A DNA stretch of 43,127 bases from an uncultured Desulfuromonadales bacterium (GCA_947259685.1 CAMYNC010000010.1:1-43127), one strand, 5' to 3'. Positions 16,872 to 25,927 are shown, counted from the first letter of the stretch. Numbers and translations are program-made. Notes: generated from the sequence alone by a model not told the origin.

Positions 16872-17246
16872 ATGACTGAGAAACATATGCCTATGCAAAA
16901 GAATAACGGGAAGCAAAAACTCGAAAGGGCGGTGCCTATCAATCGCTACACGCCGGCGGTAGATATTTACGAGACTGAAGAAGAGCTGGTGCTCTTTGCC
17001 GAGATGCCGGGGGTTGACGAGCAAGGCCTACAGGTTGAGATCGACCGCAACCTGCTGACCCTTGAGGCAGAGATTTCTGGCAGCGAAGGCGATGCCAAAA
17101 GTGCCTACTATCGTCAGTTCAAACTCTCCGCTGGTTTCGAGGCGGACGCTGCCGAAGCTGGGATGAAAGATGGGGTTTTGCGGCTGCGGCTGCCGAAGGC
17201 CGAAGCGGCCAAACCGAAAAAGATCGCGGTGAAGACTCTGCATTAA
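16872..17246 (+). CDS. Hsp20-family small heat-shock protein, second copy
   Basis: This 124-residue protein is a second, divergent alpha-crystallin protein (AVDIYETEEELVLFAEMPGVDEQGLQVEI, split over two strands; then DGVLRLRLPKAEAAKPKKIAVKT). Its N-terminal arm is short and basic. An AAGGAG site lies seven bases before the ATG. It follows the first copy after 59 bases and shares its transcript, ending at the terminator at 17260-17290. Having two different Hsp20 subunits in one operon suggests mixed oligomers or a class A/class B division of labour, as known in other bacteria. Confidence 0.93.
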   Translation: MTEKHMPMQKNNGKQKLERAVPINRYTPAVDIYETEEELVLFAEMPGVDEQGLQVEIDRNLLTLEAEISGSEGDAKSAYYRQFKLSAGFEADAAEAGMKDGVLRLRLPKAEAAKPKKIAVKTLH

Positions 17247-17259
17247 CCGCAGAACCAGG

Positions 17260-17290
17260 GCCGGGGTCGTAAGCGACCCCGGCTTTTTTT
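17260..17290 (+). terminator. Rho-independent terminator of the hsp20 operon
   Basis: A perfect 10-bp stem, GCCGGGGTCG and CGACCCCGGC, closes on TAAG and is followed by seven Ts. It separates hsp20 transcription from clpB. Confidence 0.95.
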
Positions 17291-17344
17291 CGCCAAGAAT
17301 CGACAGGTTGGATATACTTACAGCTAGCCAATAATATCGCCCTG

Positions 17345-17398
17345 CCTCAGGCTAAAAGCTGGTTATGGAATAGTGCATAAACAACTTTTGGCCTGAGA
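17345..17398 (+). promoter_or_regulatory. Inverted repeat in the clpB leader
   Basis: CCTCAGGCTAAAAG (17345-17358) and CTTTTGGCCTGAGA (17385-17398) are inverted copies with two mismatches, 26 bases apart. They lie 28 bases before clpB and do not cover its ribosome site. They may be an operator or a leader hairpin. The TGCGAC motif found upstream of hsp20 is absent here, so clpB appears to be controlled differently. Confidence 0.4.
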
Positions 17399-17426
17399 GG
17401 ACCGGATAACCTTCAGGGAGTCAGAA

Positions 17427-20039
17427 ATGATCGATCTTAACCGCACCACGCAAAAAGTTCAGGAGGCTCTCCAGTCTGCCCAGGCTGTGGCGCTGCGTCA
17501 CGGACATGCCGAAATTGATGGCGAGCACCTGATTCTGGCACTCTGTGAGCAACCGGGCGGGTTGGCGTTGCGCCTCTTGCAGAAACTGCAGATTTCCCCT
17601 GAGAGCCTGTTGCAGGAATTGCGTGAGGAACTGGAACGCCGTCCGCGGGTCAGCGGTCCTGGCGCCGACAGCAGTCAATTGTATGCCAGTCGCCGTTTGA
17701 GCCAGCTGCTGCTGCAGGCCAGCGACGAAGCCAAGCAGCTGAAGGATGAATATGTCAGCGTCGAGCACCTGCTGCTGGCAGCGGTGGCTGAGGGCGAGCG
17801 CACCATGGTTGGCCGCCTGCTGCAAAAACAGGGGCTGAATCGCGATAAACTGCTGCAGGTTTTAACTGAACTGCGCGGCAGCCAGCGGGTCACCAGCCAG
17901 GACCCGGAAGCGACCTATGAGGCATTGGAAAAATACGGCCGCGACCTGGTCGAAGCGGTCAAGCAAGGGAAGCTCGATCCGGTCATCGGCCGAGATGATG
18001 AGATCCGCCGGGTGATCCGCATCCTGTCGCGCAAGACCAAAAATAACCCGGTGCTGATCGGTGAACCGGGGGTTGGTAAGACCGCCATTGTCGAAGGCTT
18101 GGCGCATCGAATCGTGCGTGGCGATGTCCCCGAAGGGTTGAAAGATAAAACGGTTTATTCTCTCGATATGGGGGCGCTGGTTGCTGGTGCCAAGTATCGC
18201 GGAGAGTTCGAAGAGCGGCTTAAGGCGGTACTCAAGGAGATCCACGACAGTGACGGACGGATCCTGCTGTTTATCGATGAATTGCATACCATCGTCGGCA
18301 CCGGCAAGAGTGAGGGTGCCATCGACGCCGGGAATATGCTCAAGCCGATGCTCGCGCGTGGTGAGCTGCACTGTATCGGTGCCACAACCTTGGATGAATA
18401 CCGCCAGTATCTGGAAAAAGATCCGGCTCTGGAGCGACGTTTTCAGCCGGTGATGGTGGAGCAGCCGACAGTTGAGGACACGATCAGTATCCTGCGTGGC
18501 CTTAAAGAGCGTTACGAGGTCTACCACGGGGTACGGATTCAGGACAATGCCCTGGTTGCCGCGGCTGGTTTGAGCCATCGCTATATCGCCGATCGCTTTT
18601 TGCCGGATAAGGCGATCGATCTGGTCGATGAGGCCTGTGCCACCATCCGCACCGAGATCGATTCGATGCCGGCCGAGCTGGATGCCATTACTCGGCGCTT
18701 GATGCAGCTGGAGATCGAAGAAGCGGCCCTGAAAAATGAGTCAGATGCGGCTAGCCGCGAGCGCTTAAAGGTGCTGCAGAAGGAACTGGCTGAACTGCGA
18801 GAGCAGGAACAAGCAATGTCTGCCCAGTGGCAGCTGGAAAAAGGCGGTATCCGCAGTGTGCAGCAGCTCCGTGAAGAGATCGAACAGCTGCGCCTGGCGA
18901 TCGCCGAGGCGGAACGCAGCTACGATCTGAATCTCGCCGCCGAACTCAAGCATGGTAAGCTGCCGGAATTGGAACGGCAGCTGCAGACTCAGGAAGAGCG
19001 GCTACAGAATGCCGATGACAGTGAAAAGATGCTGCGTGAGGAGGTGACCGAAGAGGAGATTGCCGAAATCGTTTCGCGCTGGACTGGCATCCCGGTGACC
19101 CGACTGGTGGAGGGCGAGCGGGAAAAATTGTTGAAGTTGGATGAAATCCTTCATCAGCGGGTGATCGGTCAGGATGAAGCGGTGCAGCGGGTCGCTGATG
19201 CGGTGATTCGCGCTCGCTCCGGCATTAAAGACCCGCGCCGGCCGATCGGCTCATTTATCTTCCTCGGCCCGACCGGAGTCGGCAAGACCGAATTGGCCCG
19301 GGCATTATCAGAGGCGTTGTTCGATAGTGAGGAGAATCTGATCCGCATCGACATGTCGGAGTATATGGAAAAACACGCCGTCAGCCGCTTGCTCGGTGCC
19401 CCGCCTGGCTATGTCGGTTATGAGGAGGGTGGCCAGTTGACCGAAGCGGTGCGCCGCCAGCCCTATGCGGTGATTCTTTTCGACGAGATCGAAAAGGCCC
19501 ATCCCGACGTCTTTAATGTCTTGCTACAGATTCTTGATGACGGCCGGGCCACCGATGCCAAGGGGCGCACGGTAAGTTTTAAGAACGCGGTGATTATCAT
19601 GACCTCGAACATTGCTTCGCAGCATCTGCTGGAAGGGATTCGCGACGGTCAAATTCCCCCGGCGGTTCGTCAGCAGGTTGAATTGGAACTGCAGCGGAAT
19701 TTCCGTCCTGAATTCCTCAATCGGGTCGACGATACCATCCTGTTTACGCCGCTCAACCGGGAAGAAATCGGCCAGATCGTTCAGCTGTTGACCGAAGAAC
19801 TGCGTCAGCGATTGGCCGAACGGCGGTTGGGTCTTGAACTCAGCCAAGCCGCCTGCGATTTCATCGCCGAAACCGCTTACGATCCGGTCTATGGGGCCCG
19901 GCCGCTGAAACGCTATCTGCAGCATCAACTGGAAACCCGTATCGGGCGGGCATTGATCGGTGGTGAAGTGGCCGAAGGTGGCACCGTGCAGGTTGATGTC
20001 GAGGCCGATGAACTGCAGGTGAGCATAAAAGCAGAATAA
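17427..20039 (+). CDS. clpB: ClpB disaggregase chaperone
   Basis: This 870-residue protein is a complete ClpB/Hsp104. An N-terminal Clp repeat domain (1-150) is followed by AAA-1 with Walker A GEPGVGKT (212-219) and IDELH (283-287). A coiled-coil middle domain (about 410-535) follows, then AAA-2 with Walker A GPTGVGKT (614-621) and [13 protein letters not shown], and the ClpB C-terminal domain (RPLKRYLQ). The middle domain separates it from ClpA and ClpC. It pulls proteins from aggregates with DnaK, and the Hsp20 pair next door would prepare its substrates. ATG 17427 has GGGAG six bases upstream. It has its own leader after the hsp20 terminator. Confidence 0.97.
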   Translation: MIDLNRTTQKVQEALQSAQAVALRHGHAEIDGEHLILALCEQPGGLALRLLQKLQISPESLLQELREELERRPRVSGPGADSSQLYASRRLSQLLLQASDEAKQLKDEYVSVEHLLLAAVAEGERTMVGRLLQKQGLNRDKLLQVLTELRGSQRVTSQDPEATYEALEKYGRDLVEAVKQGKLDPVIGRDDEIRRVIRILSRKTKNNPVLIGEPGVGKTAIVEGLAHRIVRGDVPEGLKDKTVYSLDMGALVAGAKYRGEFEERLKAVLKEIHDSDGRILLFIDELHTIVGTGKSEGAIDAGNMLKPMLARGELHCIGATTLDEYRQYLEKDPALERRFQPVMVEQPTVEDTISILRGLKERYEVYHGVRIQDNALVAAAGLSHRYIADRFLPDKAIDLVDEACATIRTEIDSMPAELDAITRRLMQLEIEEAALKNESDAASRERLKVLQKELAELREQEQAMSAQWQLEKGGIRSVQQLREEIEQLRLAIAEAERSYDLNLAAELKHGKLPELERQLQTQEERLQNADDSEKMLREEVTEEEIAEIVSRWTGIPVTRLVEGEREKLLKLDEILHQRVIGQDEAVQRVADAVIRARSGIKDPRRPIGSFIFLGPTGVGKTELARALSEALFDSEENLIRIDMSEYMEKHAVSRLLGAPPGYVGYEEGGQLTEAVRRQPYAVILFDEIEKAHPDVFNVLLQILDDGRATDAKGRTVSFKNAVIIMTSNIASQHLLEGIRDGQIPPAVRQQVELELQRNFRPEFLNRVDDTILFTPLNREEIGQIVQLLTEELRQRLAERRLGLELSQAACDFIAETAYDPVYGARPLKRYLQHQLETRIGRALIGGEVAEGGTVQVDVEADELQVSIKAE

Positions 20040-20065
20040 TTCTGCGGTCAATTTGTCGAAAATGC

Positions 20066-20093
20066 TTGTCAATTTATGAAAACAACGTATAAT
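20066..20093 (+). promoter_or_regulatory. Sigma-70-type promoter of the thioredoxin-fold gene
   Basis: TTGTCA (20066-20071) and a perfect TATAAT (20088-20093) are separated by 16 bases. The predicted start is near 20100, about 40 bases before the ATG at 20143. Confidence 0.65.
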
Positions 20094-20142
20094 CTGACCA
20101 TAAAGGTAAACATTAGCAGCATCTCTCAATAAGGGGGAAAAT

Positions 20143-20418
20143 ATGCGTATCGATATTCTCTGTAAGCCTGGAAAACCGGAGAGTTGTCAAGGGACGGTGG
20201 AAAATGTCCGCGAGGCCCTGAGTAAACTGGGGGTCGAAGCTGAGGTTCATCAGTTCAGTGACTCGCGAAAAATGATTGATAACCGGATATATGTGGTTCC
20301 GGCTTTGTTGATCGATGATCAGGTGCGAATCGCCGGTCGAATTCCTGCCGTTGAAGAGGTCGTTAACTTTATTGCTGAGCGTCCCCGCTACCTGAAAGAG
20401 GTCGCCGAGGTCGCTTGA
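20143..20418 (+). CDS. Small thioredoxin-fold protein without a CxxC motif
   Basis: This 91-residue protein has the thioredoxin fold order: strand RIDILCKPG, helix VENVREALSKLG, strand AEVHQFSD, then RIYVVPALLIDDQVRIAGRIPAVEEVVNFI with a VPALL segment that supplies the usual cis-proline. The redox CxxC is missing; C7 and C15 are eight residues apart (CKPGKPESC). It is probably a redox-inactive or single-cysteine member. GGGGG lies before the ATG. It is monocistronic, between its own promoter and a terminator. The function is unknown; a similar fold occurs in KaiB-like and arsenate reductase-like proteins, and KaiB-like is possible given the missing cysteines. Confidence 0.7.
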   Translation: MRIDILCKPGKPESCQGTVENVREALSKLGVEAEVHQFSDSRKMIDNRIYVVPALLIDDQVRIAGRIPAVEEVVNFIAERPRYLKEVAEVA

Positions 20419-20447
20419 GCGAGCCCATCAAAGCCCGCCATATCATT

Positions 20448-20487
20448 AAAGGTTCCCACGCCGAAGTTGCTGGGAACCTTTACTTTT
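20448..20487 (+). terminator. Rho-independent terminator of the thioredoxin-fold gene
   Basis: An 11-bp stem, AAAGGTTCCCA (20448-20458) and TGGGAACCTTT (20471-20481), with a 12-base loop is followed by ACTTTTT. Confidence 0.88.
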
Positions 20488-20538
20488 TACAGGTGCTCAG
20501 GTAGGCTTATCGTCTATTTCTGACGGAGGACAGGAGCA

Positions 20539-21906
20539 ATGGCGAAGATCCTGCTGGTTGATGATGTGGAACTTTTTTTAGAGCTGGAACGCTCATATCT
20601 GGACGGCTGCGGCTATGAGCTGGTGACCGCCTCATCCGGAGAAGAAAGCCTCAAGCGCTTGGACAAAATTGTCCCGGATCTGCTGCTGCTCGATTTCTAT
20701 ATGCCGGGCATGGACGGTGACGAGGTCTGCCGCTTGATCCGTGACCATCCTCGTTGGCAAAAACTGCCGATTCTGATGGTCACCGCGGCCGGCAAGCCCG
20801 AAGAGGTGCAGCGCTGCCTGCAGGCGGGCTGCGACGACTACATCACCAAGCCGGTCAATAAGCAGGAATTGCGTGAAAAGGTGCAGCGCCTGCTCGGTGA
20901 CGTCCAGCGGCGTAACGGTGAACGGGTTGCAGTGCAGATGCCGGCGCAATTGCGTGAAGGGGAGCGCTTGCATGTGGCCAGCACCAAAGATCTGTCGACC
21001 AGTGGCGTCTGTCTGAAAACCTCGGTACCTTTGGCGGAAAATACCGCTCTGGAAATCAAGCTGGAGCTGCCGGGTGGCCAGCCGTTGGCCCTGTTCGGCA
21101 AGATAAAACGTGCTGCCCGACAGCCGGAAGATGGCTGTGGCGTTTATTTCCTCCATCCCGACCCGGCCAGTAAGGAGCAGATTGACGGTCTGGTTCGAAG
21201 CACCCAGGCGGCGCAGCGTGAGCAGGAAGGGGCCGATCCGCAGTTTAATCAGCGGATGCTCAGCCTTGAAGAAGAGTGTTCCAGACTGCGCAGAGATCAG
21301 GAGGAGGCCAACCGGCGGATTGGTGAGCTGGAGCAGGAAAATCTTGAATTTGCCAACCAACTGGTCCAGGTCGAGGATGTCAATAATAACTTGACCAATC
21401 TCTATATCGCCTCATCGCGTCTGCACTCCACCCTGGATCGGGAAGAAACTCTGGAGATCATTAAAGAGGTGGTGATCAACTTTATCGGTGCGGAAAAGTT
21501 TGCCGTGTTTCTGTATAGCAAGGCGAACAACCGGCTCAGTTTCGAAACCGGAGAAGGGTTTGAGGAATCCGATGTCTTCCCGGAAGTTCCACTGGGCGAG
21601 GGGGTCCTCGGCAGGACCGCCGCCAGTAAAGAAAATTACTTTTATGATGGGCTGCTCAGTGAAGGCTCGGATGATCCGCTAGAGCCGATTGTGGCGATAC
21701 CGCTGATTATTCAAGGGCAGATGATCGGCCTGCTGGCAATTTACCAGCTGTTTATCCAGAAAGAGCAGTTGGAGTCGATCGATTATCAGCTGTTTTCGAT
21801 GCTTGGGGAACATGCCGCAACGGCCCTGTTCTCGTCAACCCTGTACGGCAGGTCGGAGCGCAAACGGCAGACTTACCAGGGATTTGTCGATCTGTTGCTT
21901 AAGTAA
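20539..21906 (+). CDS. REC-PilZ-GAF response regulator
   Basis: This 455-residue soluble protein joins three signalling domains. The receiver (1-120) has D8-D9, phosphoacceptor D52 and K104 (TKPV). The PilZ domain (about 122-220) has RNGER and DLSTSG, the two c-di-GMP contacts. A coiled coil (about 225-285) leads to a GAF domain (about 295-440), with an opening LYIASSRLHSTLDREETLEII in the usual position. There is no kinase or output enzyme. It could combine phosphorylation, c-di-GMP and a small-molecule signal. The AGGAG site is before ATG 20539. The 3' end overlaps that of the converging radical SAM gene by eight bases. Confidence 0.9.
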   Translation: MAKILLVDDVELFLELERSYLDGCGYELVTASSGEESLKRLDKIVPDLLLLDFYMPGMDGDEVCRLIRDHPRWQKLPILMVTAAGKPEEVQRCLQAGCDDYITKPVNKQELREKVQRLLGDVQRRNGERVAVQMPAQLREGERLHVASTKDLSTSGVCLKTSVPLAENTALEIKLELPGGQPLALFGKIKRAARQPEDGCGVYFLHPDPASKEQIDGLVRSTQAAQREQEGADPQFNQRMLSLEEECSRLRRDQEEANRRIGELEQENLEFANQLVQVEDVNNNLTNLYIASSRLHSTLDREETLEIIKEVVINFIGAEKFAVFLYSKANNRLSFETGEGFEESDVFPEVPLGEGVLGRTAASKENYFYDGLLSEGSDDPLEPIVAIPLIIQGQMIGLLAIYQLFIQKEQLESIDYQLFSMLGEHAATALFSSTLYGRSERKRQTYQGFVDLLLK

Positions 21907-23755
21907 CCTGCTGCAGTAACCCTTCCGCGACTGCAAATTCCAAATACTCATCCCCTGCACCCGGCGGCAACTTTTGCAACAGCTGGGCACCGGTCCGTGG
22001 CTGTTGTGCCGCCAGCAATAGCGTGGCAAAGTCGTCCTGCAGTGCCTCGCAGAGCAGTTCTCCGTCGCGCTGGAAGAAGATTACCTGATTCGCTGCGGGG
22101 CGCAGCTGTTTCAGCAACTTTTTCAGCGGATATCCACCATAAGCTTCCAGCTCTTCCAGATTATGCTGGAACGCCTGCAGTCGAACCGCTGGATGCAATT
22201 GCCAGCGTTGTTGGCGCAGCTTGCCGGGCGACGAGCCGGTAGCCGGCGGGCAGTCGCCCGCGAGCAGGGTTTCGGCGCAGCAGTAGTGGTAATTGAGCAG
22301 ATCAGCACAGAGCGGCTGCAGTTTGCTTAAGCCCGCGGCTTGAAGTTCTGCGGTAATAAAGGCCTGTTGCCGCGGTAGGATTTCTGTCGGCTGCCAGTTC
22401 TCGGCAGAAGCAAGCTCGGCCGCGTCAATTCGTTTGTTTGACGCTAGCCAATCGGCGAATCGACCAAGCAGGCCGGCAGGCGATTGTCCCAGAGCCTCGC
22501 AGAGTTGCAAAAAGTAACCGACCGCGCGCCCCCGATTGTAAAATATGTCGGTGGCCAGGGCCAGTTGTCGGCTCAGTTGCAGCTGCTCAGCCGGGTAGCT
22601 GCGATTCTCTTCAATCAGGTAGGGCGGATGGCTTGCCGCCCGCAGGCCGAATTGCCCCTGCTGGTGATAAAGTTCGGTGCCGGGTAAAATTGCCAACGGA
22701 AAAATATCGACCTGATTCGGTTGCTGTTGCAGGGCGAAATCGAGACTTCGGCAGAAGCCGGCATGATTGTCGCCCGGCAGTCCGTAGATCAGATCAAGCC
22801 CAAAGGTCACACCGAAATGCGCAAGGTGTGCGAGGGCTGCTTCCATCTGCTCGGCTTTAAAGCTGCGCTGCAAGGGTTTGAGTATCTTCGGTGCCGCCGC
22901 CTGCAGACCGATCTGGACCGAACAGCTGAGCTGGCTGAGCAACTCTGCGGTCTCAGAATCGAGGAAATCGGCCTTGGCCTCCAGGTGAAAATGGATCTGC
23001 GGCGCGGTTTCGGCCAGCAGTAACAACAGTTGCTTGCCCCGTTCCGGTGGCGCATTAAAGGTTGAATCGAGTACCCAGACCTGACTGACGCCAGAGGCGA
23101 CAAACAGCTCAAGTTCTGCTTGCAGCCGTTCAAACGGCAGGGGGCGCACCCCCTGGTGGCCTTTGGCGTCGTAGCAGAAAGCGCAGTTGAAATGGCAACC
23201 CCGGGCAACTTCCCAGAGCACTCCGGCCCCTTCGGTCAACGGTAGGTCTCCCTGCAGCCAAGGTGATGGCAGGCTGGCCAGGTTGGGGCAGACGGCTGAG
23301 GCTGGTTGTTGGTGCTCGTCGTCAGCCGTCTTGAAACCGGCGATTCCAGCCGGGGTTTGGCCTTTTGCCAGTTGTTCCAGCAGCTGCGCGAAGGCCAATT
23401 CGCCTTCTCCACAGATAACGCCATCCAGACACCCTTCAATGATCACCTGGCGACTGTCGGCACTGGCCTCTGGCCCACCGGCAAGCAGGATCAGTTCTGG
23501 TTGCCGGAGTCGAAGCTGGCAACAAATGCGCAGGATGGTTGTCCGATTCCAGAGATAAAGGGAGAAGGCGATGACCTGGGATTGCGTGGTGAGGATCGCC
23601 TGAACGATTTCCGCATCGCTCTGAGAGGCGTACAGGTTGAGCAACTGACTGCTGTGACGCAGGTTTTCGGGAAGGTTGGCTTTCAGGCAGCCGGCGGCGA
23701 GGGGAATCGCCTGGGCTGAGCGCCGAACATGGAGGCTGACAAGCAGAGTGCGCAT
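21899..23755 (-). CDS. B12-binding-domain radical SAM protein
   Basis: This 618-residue protein has a B12-binding-like Rossmann domain (about 1-135: RTLLVSLHVRR, LLAGGPEASA, GVICGEGELAF) and a radical SAM domain with the cluster motif CHFNCAFC (C187, C191, C194). A long C-terminal part (about 400-618) resembles the DUF4080 type in my reading. The B12-binding histidine motif DxHxxG is not seen, so cobalamin binding is uncertain. The substrate is unknown. I use ATG 23755; a TTG at 23779 would add eight residues, closer to the upstream stop. No ribosome site is clear at either. It follows the MXAN_5187-like gene by 32 bases, so they are probably one operon. Confidence 0.8.
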   Translation of the reverse strand: MRTLLVSLHVRRSAQAIPLAAGCLKANLPENLRHSSQLLNLYASQSDAEIVQAILTTQSQVIAFSLYLWNRTTILRICCQLRLRQPELILLAGGPEASADSRQVIIEGCLDGVICGEGELAFAQLLEQLAKGQTPAGIAGFKTADDEHQQPASAVCPNLASLPSPWLQGDLPLTEGAGVLWEVARGCHFNCAFCYDAKGHQGVRPLPFERLQAELELFVASGVSQVWVLDSTFNAPPERGKQLLLLLAETAPQIHFHLEAKADFLDSETAELLSQLSCSVQIGLQAAAPKILKPLQRSFKAEQMEAALAHLAHFGVTFGLDLIYGLPGDNHAGFCRSLDFALQQQPNQVDIFPLAILPGTELYHQQGQFGLRAASHPPYLIEENRSYPAEQLQLSRQLALATDIFYNRGRAVGYFLQLCEALGQSPAGLLGRFADWLASNKRIDAAELASAENWQPTEILPRQQAFITAELQAAGLSKLQPLCADLLNYHYCCAETLLAGDCPPATGSSPGKLRQQRWQLHPAVRLQAFQHNLEELEAYGGYPLKKLLKQLRPAANQVIFFQRDGELLCEALQDDFATLLLAAQQPRTGAQLLQKLPPGAGDEYLEFAVAEGLLQQVT

Positions 23756-23787
23756 GGGATGCTGATATTTGGTTAACAAAATTCGGA

Positions 23788-24342
23788 CTATTTTTTCAGG
23801 CTGACTTTAATACGTGGTTTGCAGCCATTGGTATCGATGCTGAATTCCACCGGTCGATCGCCGTAGCGATGGCGGATTTTTTCCCGTTGATTGTCGAGAA
23901 AAGCGGCGATCTTGCCAACGCTGGGGGCGTCACCAGAGATACCGCAGGCCTGGCGGGCATTGTTGAGTTCCTGATGCAGCCGTTCGACCTCATTGTGTTG
24001 GGGATGGGCCGGGGTGGGTTGGTTGTCGGCCGGCAGCGCTGGCTTGTTCAGCCTGGCCGTATGACGGTGGTATTTCCCTTCTTCAATCAGGCGCAGAATC
24101 CGGTCCCAGTAATGACAATAGGACATGAAGCGTGAGGCGAGCCCCTGGTAGCGGAATTTCAGGTCGGTCTGGATGATGCGCCGGTTGGTGTAATGGCGCA
24201 GCCGCTTTGCCAGGGCGGTGCGTTCCCGATAGGGCTCCCGTTTTTCCACTCCGGCAAAGTACTGCTCGTAGCGGATTTCCAGCTCCTTCATCGTGTGCTG
24301 AATTTCATCCAGTTCGCCTGCGAGTGCTCGTCGTTCGTCCAT
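23788..24342 (-). CDS. MXAN_5187-like conserved protein
   Basis: This 184-residue protein is basic and helical. The N-terminal half is a predicted coiled coil (residues 1-60), followed by an aromatic and arginine-rich part (RRIIQTDLKFRYQGLASRF, YCHYWDRIL) and a Pro-rich linker. The C-terminal third ends in FSIDTNGCKPRIKVSL. I associate the FRYQGLASRF and YCHYWDRIL pattern with the MXAN_5187 C-terminal domain family of deltaproteobacteria, from memory. No function is known. ATG 24342 has AAGGAG six bases upstream; an in-frame GTG at 24366 lies before it without a site. It heads an operon with the radical SAM gene. Confidence 0.7.
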   Translation of the reverse strand: MDERRALAGELDEIQHTMKELEIRYEQYFAGVEKREPYRERTALAKRLRHYTNRRIIQTDLKFRYQGLASRFMSYCHYWDRILRLIEEGKYHRHTARLNKPALPADNQPTPAHPQHNEVERLHQELNNARQACGISGDAPSVGKIAAFLDNQREKIRHRYGDRPVEFSIDTNGCKPRIKVSLKK

Positions 24343-24455
24343 ACCCTGCTCCTTGGAATTGAGCACTATACCTTGACTGGGGCAGCTTTGTAAATAACCG
24401 CCAATTTTAACGGTGAGCCTGAATCTGTTAGGAAAGGGGGGAGAGGATGGAATTT

Positions 24456-24498
24456 GCCACCAAGCGACTTGACTTGGTGGCCATCGTTCCGAGATAAT
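24456..24498 (+). promoter_or_regulatory. Candidate glmU promoter with overlapping inverted repeat
   Basis: TTGACT (24469-24474) and GATAAT (24493-24498) are 18 bases apart, giving a start near 24505. A perfect 9-bp inverted repeat, GCCACCAAG (24456-24464) and CTTGGTGGC (24473-24481), covers the -35 element and would suit a repressor or activator site. Confidence 0.5.
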
Positions 24499-24544
24499 CG
24501 AGTGTTTTTTTACCTCAAATATTCAACCTACTGCTGGGGACGTT

Positions 24545-25927
24545 ATGAAGAGTGCGATGGCTGCGGTGATTCTCGCCGCTGGAAAAGGAACACGAATGAA
24601 ATCAGCACTGTCGAAAGTGCTGCATCCGATCTGTGGCCAGCCGATGCTGCAGTACCCGTTGCAGGCCGCTATCGGAGCCGGGTTTGACCAGCTGCGGGCG
24701 GTTGTTGGTCATCAGGCCGACGATGTCAAACAGGCCTTTGCGGGGGCTGAGGTTGAGTGGGTGGTACAGGCTGAGCAATTGGGCACTGGCCACGCGCTGC
24801 TTTGCGCTGCCGAATCACTCAACGGTTTTAGCGGAACCCTGTTGTTGCTCTGTGGTGATGTTCCGCTGTTGCGTTCGGAAACCCTGCAGCAACTTCAGCA
24901 ATATCACGCCCAGCAGCAGGCGGCAGTGACCGTGCTCACTGCCGATATGCCGAATCCAACCGGTTATGGACGGATTATCCGCGACGGCGAGCAGGTGCTG
25001 CGGATCGTTGAAGAAAAAGATGCCGACGCGCAGGAAAAGCAGATCAGCGAAATCAACACCGGCACCTATCTGTTCGACGCCGAGTTTGTTTTCAATGCCC
25101 TGAAAACCCTGAAAACCGACAACGCTCAAGGAGAGTATCTACTGACCGACGTGGTTGCGGTGGCGGTGGCCGCCGGCAAAAAGACCCGCGCCATCTGTGT
25201 CAGTGATCCCACCGAAGTGATGGGAATCAATGACCGTTGTCAGCTCGCCGAAGCCGAGGCTTTGATGCGTTGGCGGATCAATACCGAGCTGATGCGTGGC
25301 GGGGTGACGATGATCGATCCGACCACCGTTTATGTTGATGCGACAGTCGAAATTGGCGCTGATACGGTTTTGCAGCCGAACATCCAATTGCGCGGAACGA
25401 CAAAAATTGCTGCGAATTGCACGGTGGAGACCGGGGTTGTGGTGAGCGATTCAATGGTCGCCGCAGGCTCTCATTTAAAGGCCGGATCGGTGATCGAAGA
25501 ATCAGAGGTAGGGCCGGCGTGCAAGATCGGGCCGATGGCTCACCTGCGACCCGGAACAGTGCTGGCTGGAAATAATAAAATCGGCAACTTTGTCGAAACC
25601 AAAAAAGCTCGGCTGGCTGAAGGTTCACAATCCAGTCATCTGACCTATATCGGCGATGCCGAAGTTGGTCGCAATGTCAATTTCGGGTGCGGAACCATCA
25701 CCTGCAATTTTGATGGCGCCAACAAGCATCTCACGACCATCGAAGATGATGTCTTTATCGGCAGCGATGTGCAGTTGGTCGCTCCGGTAACGGTTGGTCG
25801 CAACAGTCTGATCGCCGCAGGTTCGACCGTCACCAAAGACGTTCCAGCCGACTCGCTGGCGATCTCACGGTCTGAACAAAAAAATATCGAGGGCTGGGCC
25901 CTACGGAAAAAACCGAAAAAATCCTAA
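24545..25927 (+). CDS. glmU: Bifunctional GlcNAc-1-P uridyltransferase / GlcN-1-P acetyltransferase
   Basis: This 460-residue enzyme makes UDP-GlcNAc for peptidoglycan and lipopolysaccharide. The N-terminal half is the uridyltransferase (LAAGKGTRMKS at 10-20, CGQPML, GTGHALL, GDVPLL). The C-terminal half is a left-handed beta-helix acetyltransferase (about 255-455: MAHLRPGT, GNFVETKKA, HLTYIGDAEVG, NFGCGTIT, GSDVQLVAPV, IAAGSTVT). Length and motifs are complete. One change is seen in the consensus LPKVLH: it reads LSKVLH. ATG 24545 follows GGGGA. glmS begins 21 bases after the stop. Confidence 0.97.
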   Translation: MKSAMAAVILAAGKGTRMKSALSKVLHPICGQPMLQYPLQAAIGAGFDQLRAVVGHQADDVKQAFAGAEVEWVVQAEQLGTGHALLCAAESLNGFSGTLLLLCGDVPLLRSETLQQLQQYHAQQQAAVTVLTADMPNPTGYGRIIRDGEQVLRIVEEKDADAQEKQISEINTGTYLFDAEFVFNALKTLKTDNAQGEYLLTDVVAVAVAAGKKTRAICVSDPTEVMGINDRCQLAEAEALMRWRINTELMRGGVTMIDPTTVYVDATVEIGADTVLQPNIQLRGTTKIAANCTVETGVVVSDSMVAAGSHLKAGSVIEESEVGPACKIGPMAHLRPGTVLAGNNKIGNFVETKKARLAEGSQSSHLTYIGDAEVGRNVNFGCGTITCNFDGANKHLTTIEDDVFIGSDVQLVAPVTVGRNSLIAAGSTVTKDVPADSLAISRSEQKNIEGWALRKKPKKS

